Shown here in pieces: positions 25,015-34,268 of a stretch of 64,000 bases of DNA. Location of the stretch: assembly GCA_934875375.1 (NCBI GenBank), contig CAKXHL010000007.1, positions 31,630-95,629 of the forward strand. Direction: 5' to 3'. The translations under genes and the position numbers were made by a program. The notes below the pieces were generated by a model that saw only the letters and a program-made list of their open reading frames with translations, did no database searches and had not been told where the DNA came from. Position 1 is the stretch's first letter. The number at the start of each line of letters is the position of its first letter. The DNA comes from an uncultured bacterium. GTDB lineage: Bacteria; Bacillota; Clostridia; Oscillospirales; Ruminococcaceae.

Positions 25015-25938
25015 TCATCCTTTCAAAAACCGATTGATGATTTCATAGGTGCGTTTTACCTGCACAAACCGGGCGGGCAGGGAAAAATATCCATGCAGCG
25101 CGTCCGGTATCCGGCGGATCGTGACACGGTTTCCGGCTTTCATCAGCCGGTGGCCGTACTCCTCCGCCTCATCCCGCAGGGGGCAGTATTCGGCTGTGAT
25201 GATTAGGGTGTCCGGCTGGTCGCGAAAATCAGCCGCCTGCAGCGGGGCAAAATAAGGATTGTGCAAATCCTCATCCCCAGAGCGGTACAGGTCCATATAA
25301 TCGCACACCCGTTTAGAGGTCAGCAGATAGTCGGTTCCATTTTCATGCACCGAGGGGAAAGGGGATGTTTCACTGTGGTCGGCGGCAGTGGCGGGATAAA
25401 TCAGGATCTGCTTGGCGGGGAGAAATTCTCCCCGGTCCCGCGCCATCAGAGAAACAGCTGCCGCTAGGTTGCCACCCGCACTGTCACCAATCAGGGCAAT
25501 TTCCTCCGGGCGGGTGCCCAGCAAAGAATCGTTGAGATAAATTTCCCGTGCAACAGCATAACAGTCCTCGGGAGCGGCGGGGAATTTGTATTCCGGAGCC
25601 AAGCGATAATCCACCGAAACCACCATGCGCCGGGTTAAGTGGGCCATGTCGGCGCAGACACCGTCGTAGCTGTCGATATTGCCGGTGACCCAGCCGCCGC
25701 CGTGGAAAAAAATCAGAATCGGGCGATTTGGCCCGTCCGGCGGGGCAAAGATGCGCACCGGAACCAGATGATCTCCACAGGGAATATCATGGTCCCAGAC
25801 GCGGTAAAGATGCGGTTTGATGATGCGTTTGGAGGTCAAATTCACCAATTCCCGCTCCACTTTATAATTTTTTTTAATGCCTATATCCGGATAGGACAGC
25901 GCTTTGAGCGCGGCCCGCATTGCTTTATTGATTGCCAT
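25015..25938 (-). CDS. Alpha/beta hydrolase, hormone-sensitive-lipase family esterase
   Basis: A 307-residue esterase. The oxyanion motif is FHGGGW, the nucleophile elbow GDSAGG, the acid lies in PLRDEAEEY and the catalytic histidine in ALHGYF. Start ATG 25938 follows GGGAG; the frame runs to 25992 without a better site. First gene of the four-gene operon with the acyltransferase, the DUF6320-like protein and the zinc ribbon. Confidence 0.88.
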   Translation of the reverse strand: MAINKAMRAALKALSYPDIGIKKNYKVERELVNLTSKRIIKPHLYRVWDHDIPCGDHLVPVRIFAPPDGPNRPILIFFHGGGWVTGNIDSYDGVCADMAHLTRRMVVSVDYRLAPEYKFPAAPEDCYAVAREIYLNDSLLGTRPEEIALIGDSAGGNLAAAVSLMARDRGEFLPAKQILIYPATAADHSETSPFPSVHENGTDYLLTSKRVCDYMDLYRSGDEDLHNPYFAPLQAADFRDQPDTLIITAEYCPLRDEAEEYGHRLMKAGNRVTIRRIPDALHGYFSLPARFVQVKRTYEIINRFLKG

Positions 25939-26074
25939 GAAAGTTTCGCTCCCTTCTTGGTCTGTAACAGGAATGGAAAGTAACGTCATCATAGCATTTT
26001 TCTCATGGGATTTCCACCATTGTCTGTGAATAATACGTTTTTCAGAAAAGAAAGGGGATTTTATCGGGATATTC

Positions 26075-26103
26075 TTGACTTTATCGCAGGGTTATGTTAA
26101 AAT
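26075..26103 (+). promoter_or_regulatory. Promoter of the tRNA-Ser pair
   Basis: TTGACT (26075-26080), 17-bp spacer, TAAAAT (26098-26103), 16 bp before the first tRNA. Confidence 0.75.
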
Positions 26104-26119
26104 AGTTTGCGTCACGGAT

Positions 26120-26206
26120 GGAGAGGTGTCCGAGCGGTTTAAGGAGCTGGTCTTGAAAACCAGTGACTCGAAAGAGCCAAGGGTTCGAATCCCTTCCTCT
26201 CCGCCA
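26120..26206 (+). tRNA. tRNA-Ser (UGA anticodon)
   Basis: Long variable arm class II tRNA. The acceptor GGAGAGG pairs with CCTCTCC, the anticodon loop CTTGAAAAC holds TGA, the T arm contains GGTTCGAATCC, and CCA is encoded at 26204-26206. Confidence 0.95.
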
Positions 26207-26253
26207 TTTTCCATCCTGGCAGCAAAGAAAAATATTGGTTTAGGTTACCATTT

Positions 26254-26344
26254 GGAGATGTACTCAAGTTGGTGACGAGGCGCCCCTGCTAAGGGCGTAG
26301 GCTGGGAAACCGGCGCGAGAGTTCGAGTCTCTCCATCTCCGCCA
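26254..26344 (+). tRNA. tRNA-Ser (GCU anticodon)
   Basis: Class II tRNA with a long variable arm. The acceptor GGAGATG pairs with CATCTCC, the anticodon loop CTGCTAAGG holds GCT, the T-loop is GTTCGAGTC, and CCA is encoded. It lies 47 bp after the UGA tRNA, in one transcript ending at the next hairpin. Confidence 0.95.
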
Positions 26345-26347
26345 GAA

Positions 26348-26388
26348 GACTTATCAATCGCTTAAAAATGCGGTTGATAAGTCTTTTT
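26348..26388 (+). terminator. Terminator of the tRNA pair
   Basis: GACTTATCAATCGC pairs with GCGGTTGATAAGTC and a T run follows, 4 bp after the second tRNA. Confidence 0.85.
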
Positions 26389-26455
26389 TGTTTTATTCGT
26401 TTCGGCAATAGAAAGTTGCAGAAATTTACAAAAAGTTGTTGTACTGCAAAAAGTA

Positions 26456-27694
26456 TTATTTTTTCTTATCATCCAGCTGGGATTTATATTTTTTGCCCAC
26501 CTGCAGATCAGAACGAAGAATAGCGCCGCGGCAGATGGTGTCAGAACCGAATTTACCCCGTATATGATCCACCGCCTGATCCAGTTTTTTCTCCCGTTCT
26601 TTTTTTTCGTCAGGGAAAAGCGACTGCTGCACATATTCGTCACGGGTCAATTGGGTTAGGGAGATTCCCAGCAGGCGGAGCGGCGTTTGTCCATCCCAAA
26701 GCTGGGCGAACAGCCTTTTGGACACGCGAAATATTTCATCTGTAATATCAGTAGGCTCCAAAAGCGTTTGTTGATGGGATTTATCCTTGAAATCATTTGC
26801 ACGTATCGTGACGCTGACGCAGTAAGCCCGCACACCGTCCGCACGTATGCGGGAGGCAACACTGTCTGCCAGCGCCAGCAGGATGCGGTTTGCCTCTTCT
26901 TCGGATCGCACATCCCGGGCGAGCGTTGTGGAGTTGCTGTACCCCTTGGCCTCTCCCGGCTTGGAAAGTACTGGTGTTTGGTCAATGCCGTTTGCGTATG
27001 CATGCAGCTGTTGGCCCAATTTTTTTCCAATCAGAGCCTGCACAAAGGAAACATCTGCATGTGCCAGGCCGCCGATGGTGAAAATCCCACCTTTCTCCAG
27101 CCGCTGTGCCGTGGCGCGCCCGACGGTAAAAAGAGACCCGATCGGCAGCGGCCAGAGCTTTTGGGGGATTTCCTGCAAAAACAGGGTGTGGATTTTGTCA
27201 GGCTTTTCAAAGTCACTTGCCATTTTGGCCAAAAGCTTGTTGGGACCAATGCCGATGTTAACCGTAAAGCCCAGCGTATCACGGATTTCATCTTTGATTC
27301 GGCTGGCGATGGCCCTCGGATCAGAATACAACTGTCCGGTACCGCTCATATCCAAAAAGCATTCATCAATGGAAAATTTTTCAACTACCGGTGCATATTT
27401 GCGGCAGATATTCATAAAAGCTCTGGAGTTTTGTTCATACAAACGAAAGTCCGGTTTGGCAAGATAAAGCTGAGGACATTTGCGCAGCGCCAGGGCAACC
27501 GGTTCTCCTGTTTGCACCTGATATTTTTTTGCGGCAATCGACTTGGCCAGAATCACACCGGTGCGTGTTTGCCGGTCGCCGCCAATGGCAGAAGGGATTA
27601 ACCGGATATCCGGCTCTCCGTTGGCTACGCGCCGGGCCGCCTCCCAAGAAAGGTATGCGCTATTGACATCGACATGAAAGATAAGCGGCTCCAT
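26456..27694 (-). CDS. dinB: DNA polymerase IV (Y family)
   Basis: Error-prone translesion polymerase of 412 residues. The first catalytic motif is FHVDVNSAYLSWEA, and the second is KFSIDECFLDMSG with the SIDE carboxylates. It has the little-finger domain and the beta-clamp-binding peptide QQSLF near the C-terminus. ATG 27694 is preceded by AGGAGGGG. The length and all catalytic residues are intact. Stand-alone gene convergent with the tRNA-Ser pair. Confidence 0.93.
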   Translation of the reverse strand: MEPLIFHVDVNSAYLSWEAARRVANGEPDIRLIPSAIGGDRQTRTGVILAKSIAAKKYQVQTGEPVALALRKCPQLYLAKPDFRLYEQNSRAFMNICRKYAPVVEKFSIDECFLDMSGTGQLYSDPRAIASRIKDEIRDTLGFTVNIGIGPNKLLAKMASDFEKPDKIHTLFLQEIPQKLWPLPIGSLFTVGRATAQRLEKGGIFTIGGLAHADVSFVQALIGKKLGQQLHAYANGIDQTPVLSKPGEAKGYSNSTTLARDVRSEEEANRILLALADSVASRIRADGVRAYCVSVTIRANDFKDKSHQQTLLEPTDITDEIFRVSKRLFAQLWDGQTPLRLLGISLTQLTRDEYVQQSLFPDEKKEREKKLDQAVDHIRGKFGSDTICRGAILRSDLQVGKKYKSQLDDKKK

Positions 27695-27838
27695 CCGGAC
27701 CCCTCCTTTTTGCTTTTATTGTAGCGTTTAAAAAGAAAAAAGACAATGGGGAAAAGAGTCTGCAGTTGCTTAAAAAAGTGTTTGGTTTTCTCTTAGCTTT
27801 GTTGGAATGGGAAAAATTTTTGGCTTTTATGATAGAGA

Positions 27839-28332
27839 GTGTGTTTGAAATCCAGGTGTTTTTTGGAAAAAGGGATGCGTTTTTGTCACAAGAATCGGAT
27901 CATTTATATCCTTATCTTTCTCACGGCGGCGGGCCTTTTATGTTTCTGTCCATATCCGGAAAAGATCGACGCCACTTTAGAAGGCTTTTATGATAAAAAA
28001 AACCTTTTGAAATTAGGCGCGTCGGGAACCATTCACATACATAGAACCTGTTATCATTATTGTCTTCGGGAAGATGTTTTCAAGGGGGGGACATCATTTA
28101 AGGGAGAAACCTCTCTTGGGATAACATTTCTTCCATTGGATGCGGTAAATTGAAAAATGATTTTTCCTTGTTTTCTTTTTCTTTCTATCATGAACGCGTC
28201 AACGGACCGGAAGCAATATTTTTATACAGCGAAGGGGCTTTTCAAAAGGTTATCGTATCGATTTATCATGGAACAGAGTGTATTCAGTTTGCGGCTCCTG
28301 CTGGTCAGATAAAGGACACGTATTTGACGTAA
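27839..28332 (+). pseudogene. Probable frameshifted gene of a small membrane-anchored protein
   Basis: Two consecutive frames look like one protein. The first (to 28153) has a hydrophobic anchor RIIYILIFLTAAGLLCF and a beta-like region (ATLEGFY, GASGTIHIH). The second (TTG 28150 to 28332) continues with FYHERVNGPEAIFLY and QKVIVSIYHG. The frames overlap by 4 bases (TTGA), so coupled translation of two small genes is possible, but the split of a single beta-rich domain makes a frameshift likelier. No family name is certain. Confidence 0.45.
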
Positions 28333-28564
28333 AAAATCTGTAGCCGGCTTTAAAAGAATGGTGTTTTTTCTTTGGATAAAAGGGAACAGGTGAAAACTTT
28401 TTGCCCAAAGCAAAATATTTCCGAAAAAAGAGTTTTTTCTTCGGCGTACACGCCGGTAAGCTGCAAAGAGGAAGGGTTGCGAGGCGATAACGGCCAAAGG
28501 AAAGTCTATCCTTTTGCAAAATGCAGCGCCAAACGGTACAATACCGGATAGGAGGTGCTGTGGA

Positions 28565-28729
28565 ATGAATGGTACAGAAAATTACCATTTTTATAAGCCT
28601 TATCTGACCGATCAAGAGCAGGTGTTGTGGACGGGAATGCCAGAAAAAGGAAGACTTTTTACCGGGCAGGATTTTGTGCTCCTTCCGTTCGGGATTGTGT
28701 GGCTGGCGGAAAACCGCAGAAAGAGTTAA
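28565..28729 (+). pseudogene. Truncated N-terminus of a bacterial-PH-type membrane protein
   Basis: ATG 28565 with a strong AGGAGG site opens a 54-codon frame reading TDQEQVLWTGMPEKGRLFTG and then QDFVLLPFGIVW. This is the characteristic start of Firmicute proteins that continue with two membrane helices and a PH-like domain. Here the frame ends after LAENRRKS and no continuation in another frame is convincing, so the gene is probably truncated. Confidence 0.5.
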
Positions 28730-28907
28730 GCGGCATCCTTTTCGATATGTCAGTTTTTTGTGCCGTGTACGGATAAAGGGCTTTTTTTTCGAAGTGTTCG
28801 GCCAGAAAAGAGGGAACGCTGGCGTATTTTATCGTCGCGCCGCTTTATCGCTTTTCGCGGGAAAAAGCCATTAAAAAAACCAGTGCGCAGGAACACTGGG
28901 GTGCTTT

Positions 28908-29375
28908 TTATGACAGTATCCGGCTTATACGGCGAGGCGGAACCCCTTTTTTTGATGTAAAAAAAGAATCTGACGGGCAAATAAGCATCTGGGCGACAAG
29001 TGCTTCTACGACAAAGGAAATAGAGAAACTGCGAGGCCACTTGTAGAAAAACAAACGGACAGGCTCCGTCGTAATCTGGCGGGCACCAATCCAGGAGCCG
29101 ATCACTGTCAGAAAAATGAACATCAGAAATACGGTGCAGAGGATGTTGATGGTGATCTGTGCGCGATAACTGTCTGTTTATTTCACAATCCTGCCGGTCA
29201 GCCATTCGGCGGGCAGGTAGGTCAGCAGAACCAAAATAACAACACTGATCCGGATAAACAGCATGATCTGCATAGCGTCGGCCCAGACCCACAGATGAAA
29301 GCCGCATTCAAAACAGGTGATCACGGCGCGATGATATTGACCGATAGAGTGAAAAAATGGCGAGGAAAAGGGCAA
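28908..29375 (-). pseudogene. Broken small multi-helix membrane protein gene (DUF2798-like)
   Basis: One minus-strand frame encodes hydrophobic segments (MLFIRISVVILVLLTYLPAEW; FLMFIFLTVIGSWIG; FSISFVVEALVAQMLI) interrupted by a single TAA at 29178-29180. The helix pattern and the SFVVEALVAQ end recall DUF2798-type proteins. No good start was found upstream, so both the 5' end and the stop argue for decay. The rest of 28730-29450 holds nothing else I can support. Confidence 0.4.
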
Positions 29376-29450
29376 ATTCTTTTTTGTTCCAGGGAAGTTT
29401 TTGATAAAATTCTAGGTTTTCTTCCTTTCTTTTTATTTACCGTCCGGGCG

Positions 29451-29484
29451 AAAAAACAGCGGGGGATCAAACGATCCCCCGCTG
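29451..29484 (-). terminator. Terminator of the metal ATPase operon
   Basis: Perfect 12-bp stem CAGCGGGGGATC / GATCCCCCGCTG (29457-29484) with a minus-strand T run, 110 bp after the ATPase stop. Confidence 0.85.
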
Positions 29485-29596
29485 AACTATTTTACGCATC
29501 GGCTGTCCTTTTTAAGCAAGAAGTTTCTGGTTTCCATGCGAATGGACAATTTTTACAAATCCTTATTGGGATTTTTCGTAGAAAAGAAGGCTTCGG

Positions 29597-31726
29597 CTAT
29601 TTTTGCGAACTTTTTTTACTGCCCAGAATACGGGTTGCATTGAGTACTGCCAGAATGGAAACACCGACATCGGCAAACACGGCCATCCACATGGCAGCCA
29701 ACCCGCAGGCACCCAATATCAGCACCACAGCTTTGATGAACAACGCAAAAACAATATTGAATTTAGCGATAGAAAGGGTGCGTTTGGCCAGTTTTATCGC
29801 CTGCGGCAGATCGCTGAGTTTATCAGATACCAGCACTACGTCCGCCGCCTCGATGGCTGCATCGGTTCCAAGTCCCATCGCCACGCCAACGTCTGCCATC
29901 GCCAGAACCGGCGCATCGTTCATGCCGTCACCGACGAAAACAGTGGCCCCGCTTTGCTTGATCTGTTCCAGGTGGGACACTTTATCCGCGGGCAAAAGTT
30001 CAGCCCATACCTGATCCGCACCGCTTTCCTGCCGGATTTTTTCAGCGGTACGAGCATTGTCACCGGTGAGAATAACAGTTTTTTGGACTCCCAGCATTTT
30101 AAGCTGCCGCAGGGATTCCTTGGCGTCGGGGCGCAGTGTATCGGCTACGGTCAAATAGCCGAGGACAACACCGTTTTTCGCCAGGTAAATGTTGGCGTGC
30201 GGCAAGGAAGACGTATCGATTTCGTATTTTGCCAGCAGGCGTTCTCCTCCGCACAGGTACTGCTCTTCTCCGATTTGGTAGGCAACGCCCATCCCGGGCA
30301 GTTCCTGATAAGCGCTGACCATGGAGGTATCCACCGGACCGTGATGTGCCACTACGGCTTGTGCCATGGGATGTGCAGAAAAGCTTTCGCCCACGGCGCT
30401 CAGCCGAAGCAGCTCGTCGGCAGACAGAGAATCATCCAGTGGGGTAACACCGGTGACGGAAAGTTTTCCGGTGGTCAGGGTACCGGTTTTATCAAAGACG
30501 GCATTGCGGGTTTTGGCCAGGGCCTCCAGCGATTTGGAGCCTTTGACCAATACACCGCGGCGGCTTCCCGCGCCGATGCCTGCAAAGAAGGACAGGGGAA
30601 TCGAAATAACCAATGCGCAGGGGCAGGAGGCGACTAGAAATACCAGTGCCCGGCCCAGCCACATGGAGATGGGACCCATACCCAAAAGCGGCGGCAGGAA
30701 GGTCAGAAGAATGGCAGCGAGGATGATACAGGGTGTATAAATTTTGGAAAATTTAGAGATCAGTTTTTCCGTATTGCCCTTTTTAGCGGAAGATTCCTGC
30801 ACCAACTGGATGATACGGGAAGCGGCAGAATCCGAAAAAGTATTGGTAGTGCGGCAATGCAAGGCACCATCCCGGTTTACCATGCCGGACAAAAGCTCGT
30901 CGCCGGGGCCAATCTGACGGGGCAGGCTTTCGCCGGTGAGAACTGCTGTGTCCACCATGCTCTCACCGGATTCGACGATGGCATCCAGCGGAACCCGTTC
31001 GCCGGGTTTGATTAAAATTTGAGATCCGGTGGGAATGGCAGTAGCTTCTGTTTCGGCATAGCTTCCGTTCTTCTGCAGAAGATTTGCAGTCTCAGGCCGG
31101 ATTTTTGTCAGGGCGGCAATGCTTTTTTTGGAGCGGGCGACGGCCAATCCCTCCAGCTGATTGCCAAGACGGAACAGAATCGTAACCAGTGCGCCCTCCC
31201 AAAATTCACCCAGGGCCATAGCCGCGACAACGGCGATCAGCAGCAGGGCAGTTTCGTTCAGCTGAAGGCGGACAATGCTTTTTACGCCGGCCCAGAACAG
31301 CGGGAACCCGGCTACTACAGCGGCTGCCGCCAGCATGAAATGAGAGGCGAGATCCGGAAGCGGCAGAAAACTCAGAACAGCCAGTAACACGGCTGCGGCA
31401 ATGAAAAACCAGGCGCTTTTTCCGGAGTCATGGTCGTGGTCGTGCCCGCAGGCACAGCCGTCTTCGGTGCAGCTTTCTAAGGAGATATCATGATCCAAGC
31501 CGCAGGCGCAGCTTTCATGATGGGGTTCGTGGCTGTGCTTGCAGCCGCATCCGCCCTCGTGATGATGAAGTTCATGCTCATGTTCATGGCCGCAGCTGCA
31601 TGCGCTGTGATCGTGGTCATGATCTGGATGGATATGAGAATCTTTGTGGGAGCAGCAGGTTTCGGAAACCTGTTTCGAATGTTCCTGTCCACAGCAGTAG
31701 GTGCTTTCGTGTTTGTGGTCAGCCAT
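29597..31726 (-). CDS. Zn/Cd/Co-exporting P1B-type ATPase with His-rich N-terminus
   Basis: A 709-residue metal-efflux ATPase. Residues 1-105 are a Cys/His-rich tail (many HDHDH and CGH clusters, CCGQEHS, ETCCSH) in place of the usual GMxCxxC ferredoxin-like domain. The core has the actuator LTGES, the transmembrane metal site SCPCAL, the phosphorylation site DKTGT, the SAHPMAQ (HP) motif, GDGMNDAP, and an acidic residue in the last helices (FADVGVS) as in ZntA/CadA. ATG 31726 is preceded by AAGGAG and overlaps the sensor gene by 8 bp. Detoxifies zinc, cadmium and perhaps cobalt. Confidence 0.93.
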   Translation of the reverse strand: MADHKHESTYCCGQEHSKQVSETCCSHKDSHIHPDHDHDHSACSCGHEHEHELHHHEGGCGCKHSHEPHHESCACGLDHDISLESCTEDGCACGHDHDHDSGKSAWFFIAAAVLLAVLSFLPLPDLASHFMLAAAAVVAGFPLFWAGVKSIVRLQLNETALLLIAVVAAMALGEFWEGALVTILFRLGNQLEGLAVARSKKSIAALTKIRPETANLLQKNGSYAETEATAIPTGSQILIKPGERVPLDAIVESGESMVDTAVLTGESLPRQIGPGDELLSGMVNRDGALHCRTTNTFSDSAASRIIQLVQESSAKKGNTEKLISKFSKIYTPCIILAAILLTFLPPLLGMGPISMWLGRALVFLVASCPCALVISIPLSFFAGIGAGSRRGVLVKGSKSLEALAKTRNAVFDKTGTLTTGKLSVTGVTPLDDSLSADELLRLSAVGESFSAHPMAQAVVAHHGPVDTSMVSAYQELPGMGVAYQIGEEQYLCGGERLLAKYEIDTSSLPHANIYLAKNGVVLGYLTVADTLRPDAKESLRQLKMLGVQKTVILTGDNARTAEKIRQESGADQVWAELLPADKVSHLEQIKQSGATVFVGDGMNDAPVLAMADVGVAMGLGTDAAIEAADVVLVSDKLSDLPQAIKLAKRTLSIAKFNIVFALFIKAVVLILGACGLAAMWMAVFADVGVSILAVLNATRILGSKKSSQK

Positions 31727-32096
31727 TGTCCTTTTCTCCTTTCGTGTGCCGGATATGCTCCAGCCCCATTGAAATGATGGCATCTACATGATCGTCATCC
31801 AATGCATAGAAAATATTTTTGCCGTCCCGGCGGGTCCGTACCAGATGGCTGGCCCGCAGCAGCCGCAACTGGTGGCTGACCGCAGACTGGCTGGCGCCCA
31901 ACAGCTCTGCAATATCATAAACGCACATCTCTGTTTCGGACAAAGCGCACATAATGCGGATACGTGTGCTGTCCGAAAAAACCTTGAACAGCTCTGCCAG
32001 CTCAAACAGATCATCCTCGCTGGGAAGATGGGAGCGGGCAAAGTCCGCTGTTTTTTTATGATCGTGCTCCTCTGGAATCAGGTCTTTTTTTTCCAT
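31719..32096 (-). CDS. ArsR/SmtB-family metal-sensing repressor, CzrA-type
   Basis: A 125-residue winged-helix repressor. The DNA-recognition helix is ASQSAVSHQLRLLR. The C-terminal helix has D101, H103, H114 and H117 with exactly the D-x-H-N10-H-xx-H spacing of the alpha-5 zinc site in CzrA. The alpha-3 region reads MCVYDIAELL, with only one of the two CadC-type cysteines, so zinc/cobalt rather than cadmium/lead sensing is favoured. Repression of the ATPase gene it overlaps is expected and supported by the dyad in the promoter. Confidence 0.92.
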   Translation of the reverse strand: MEKKDLIPEEHDHKKTADFARSHLPSEDDLFELAELFKVFSDSTRIRIMCALSETEMCVYDIAELLGASQSAVSHQLRLLRASHLVRTRRDGKNIFYALDDDHVDAIISMGLEHIRHTKGEKDNG

Positions 32097-32141
32097 TTAA
32101 AAGCTCCTTTCCAATTGGGTTACAGTTAACAAATGAACATA

Positions 32142-32155
32142 TGAATGACTATTCA
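32142..32155 (-). promoter_or_regulatory. Operator dyad of the metal efflux operon
   Basis: Perfect TGAAT-N4-ATTCA inverted repeat 12 bp downstream of the -10 box, covering the likely start region. It resembles the TGAA-centred ArsR/CzrA operators. Confidence 0.65.
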
Positions 32156-32167
32156 TTCGTTTTCTTC

Positions 32168-32196
32168 AATATATCATGCTTCTATTGGAATGTCAA
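32168..32196 (-). promoter_or_regulatory. Promoter of the metal efflux operon
   Basis: Minus-strand consensus TTGACA (32191-32196), 17-bp spacer, TATATT (32168-32173). Confidence 0.85.
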
Positions 32197-32234
32197 TCAA
32201 AAAGAAAATTTTTTATTGGAAGTTTGATGATACT

Positions 32235-32263
32235 TTGCTTTTTAAAGCGGATTGTGCTATATT
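32235..32263 (+). promoter_or_regulatory. Promoter of metG
   Basis: TTGCTT (32235-32240), 17-bp spacer, TATATT (32258-32263), about 60 bp before the start codon. Confidence 0.7.
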
Positions 32264-32324
32264 ATGGGTATCTTTGTGAAAAAGGGGAAAAATCCCTTTA
32301 TCTGAAAATACAGGAGGCATCATC

Positions 32325-34259
32325 ATGAGTAGAAAGAAATTCTACATTACTACCCCCATTTATTACCCGTCGGACAAATTGCACATTGGTCACACCTATT
32401 GCACGGTGGCCACTGATGCAATGGCGCGGTATAAGCGAATGCAGGGGTGCGACGTGATGTTCCTCACCGGCACCGATGAGCATGGACAGAAGATTCAGCA
32501 GAAAGCACAGGCTGCAGGCGTTACGCCGCAGCAGTATGTGGACAATATTGTAGACGGTATCCAGGATCTATGGAAACTGATGAACATTTCCAACGATCGG
32601 TTTATCCGCACCACGGATGACTACCATGTGGAGTCGATCCAAAAAATCTTCCGCAAGCTGTACGATCAGGGCGATATTTACAAGGGCACCTACAAAGGCA
32701 AATATTGTACGCCGTGCGAGTCATTCTGGACGGAAAGCCAGTTGGTAGACGGCAAGTGCCCCGACTGTGGACGCGAGGTCATTGATGCGGAGGAAGAAGC
32801 TTATTTCTTCCGTCTTTCCAAATACGCTGACCGGTTGGTGGAATATTACGAAGCGCATCCGGATTTTCTGGAGCCGCCTTCCCGACTGAACGAAATGGTC
32901 AACAACTTTATCAAACCAGGGTTGGAGGATCTTTGTGTATCCCGCACTACATTTGACTGGGGCGTACAGGTGGACTTTGACCCCAAGCATGTGGTGTATG
33001 TATGGATTGATGCGCTGTCAAACTATATCACCGCACTGGGCTACGGCAACGAAAAATATCACGATTTTGAACAATACTGGCCGGCGGATGTCCACTTTGT
33101 AGGCAAGGAAATTGTCCGTTTCCATTCGATTATCTGGCCGGCTATGCTGATGGCGTTGGATCTGCCTTTGCCGGGGAAAGTATATGGCCACGGATGGCTG
33201 AAATTCGGCGGGGACAAGATGAGTAAATCCAAAGGCAATGTGGTGGACCCGGTGGTGTTGGTAGGCCGCTACGGTGTGGATGCCCTGCGCTATTTCCTGC
33301 TGCGGGAATTCCCCTTCGGCTCTGACGGCAACTTTACCAACGAAGCGCTGATCAGCCGCATCAATGCGGACCTGGCCAATGATTTGGGCAATCTGCTGTC
33401 CCGTACCGTGGCAATGGTGGGCAAGTATTTTGGCGGAACTCTGCCGGCTGACCGGGCGGCGGACCCCATTGACGACGAGCTTTTGACCATGGCAAAAGAG
33501 CTGCGTGGAAAATATGAAGGGCAGATGGAGAAATATGCTTTCCAGAACGCTTTGATCGAGGTGTTCAGGGTCATTTCCCGCGCGAATAAGTATATTGATG
33601 AAACGGCCCCCTGGGTGCTGGCCAAAGACGAAGCAAACAAGCCCCGGTTGGCGACGGTACTTTACAATTTGCTGGAATGTCTGCGCATTTCCACTTCTCT
33701 GCTGAACCCCTTTATGCCGGATACCGCTGAAAAAGCCCGGGTTCAGATCGGCGCTTCGGCAGAGGACTTCACTTGGGAGAAAGCAGGGCAGTTCGGCATT
33801 TTGCCCGCTGAGGTAAGCGTGCAGAAAGGCGAAGCGCTGTTCCCGCGCATTGATATGGAGAAGGAGCTGGCCGCATTGGCCGAGGCGCAGGCTGCCCCTA
33901 AAAAGGAAGAGATTCCTGCCCAGCCACAGAAAGAGCCCATTACCATCGACGATTTCGATAGGGTAGATATGACCGTCTGTAAGATTTTAGCCTGCGAGAA
34001 TGTTCCCAAAAGTGAAAAACTTTTGAAATTCCAGCTGGATGACGGTTCCGGCGAGACCCGCCAAATCCTCTCCGGCATTGCGAAGTACTATCAGCCGGAA
34101 CAGCTGGTGGGCAAAACGGTTGTTGCCTGTACCAACCTGCCGCCTCGTAAGATGATGGGGCAGATGTCCAACGGCATGCTGCTGTCTGCGGAAAAGGATG
34201 GCGTATTGAATCTGGTTATGCTGGATGACAAGGTTCCCGCCGGCGCAAAGCTTTGCTGA
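32325..34259 (+). CDS. metG: Methionyl-tRNA synthetase with C-terminal tRNA-binding domain
   Basis: A 644-residue class I synthetase. The HIGH signature is DKLHIGHTY (about residues 18-26). One zinc knuckle is visible, CTPCESFW followed by CPDCGRE. The KMSKS loop is GGDKMSKSKGN (about residue 300). An anticodon domain follows, and residues 535-644 form a Trbp111-like tRNA-binding domain (DDFDRVDMTVCKI, ending DDKVPAGAKLC). ATG 32325 has AGGAGG upstream. tatD follows 71 bp later, a common neighbour. Confidence 0.97.
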   Translation: MSRKKFYITTPIYYPSDKLHIGHTYCTVATDAMARYKRMQGCDVMFLTGTDEHGQKIQQKAQAAGVTPQQYVDNIVDGIQDLWKLMNISNDRFIRTTDDYHVESIQKIFRKLYDQGDIYKGTYKGKYCTPCESFWTESQLVDGKCPDCGREVIDAEEEAYFFRLSKYADRLVEYYEAHPDFLEPPSRLNEMVNNFIKPGLEDLCVSRTTFDWGVQVDFDPKHVVYVWIDALSNYITALGYGNEKYHDFEQYWPADVHFVGKEIVRFHSIIWPAMLMALDLPLPGKVYGHGWLKFGGDKMSKSKGNVVDPVVLVGRYGVDALRYFLLREFPFGSDGNFTNEALISRINADLANDLGNLLSRTVAMVGKYFGGTLPADRAADPIDDELLTMAKELRGKYEGQMEKYAFQNALIEVFRVISRANKYIDETAPWVLAKDEANKPRLATVLYNLLECLRISTSLLNPFMPDTAEKARVQIGASAEDFTWEKAGQFGILPAEVSVQKGEALFPRIDMEKELAALAEAQAAPKKEEIPAQPQKEPITIDDFDRVDMTVCKILACENVPKSEKLLKFQLDDGSGETRQILSGIAKYYQPEQLVGKTVVACTNLPPRKMMGQMSNGMLLSAEKDGVLNLVMLDDKVPAGAKLC

Positions 34260-34268
34260 TGAAATGAA

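Noticed and set aside
26120..26344. tRNA-Ser genes as attachment site for the phage-derived block
   Set aside because: They are 8 kb from the block, complete, with no duplicated tRNA 3' end found near either side of the block.
27766..27993. 75-codon frame upstream of the split anchor protein
   Set aside because: Low-complexity, overlaps the better candidate frame starting at 27839 and lacks a ribosome site.
28750..29307. 185-codon minus-strand frame
   Set aside because: Composition (runs of Arg/Cys/Pro) is typical of a shadow frame; the neighbouring frame with hydrophobic helices is the likelier original gene.
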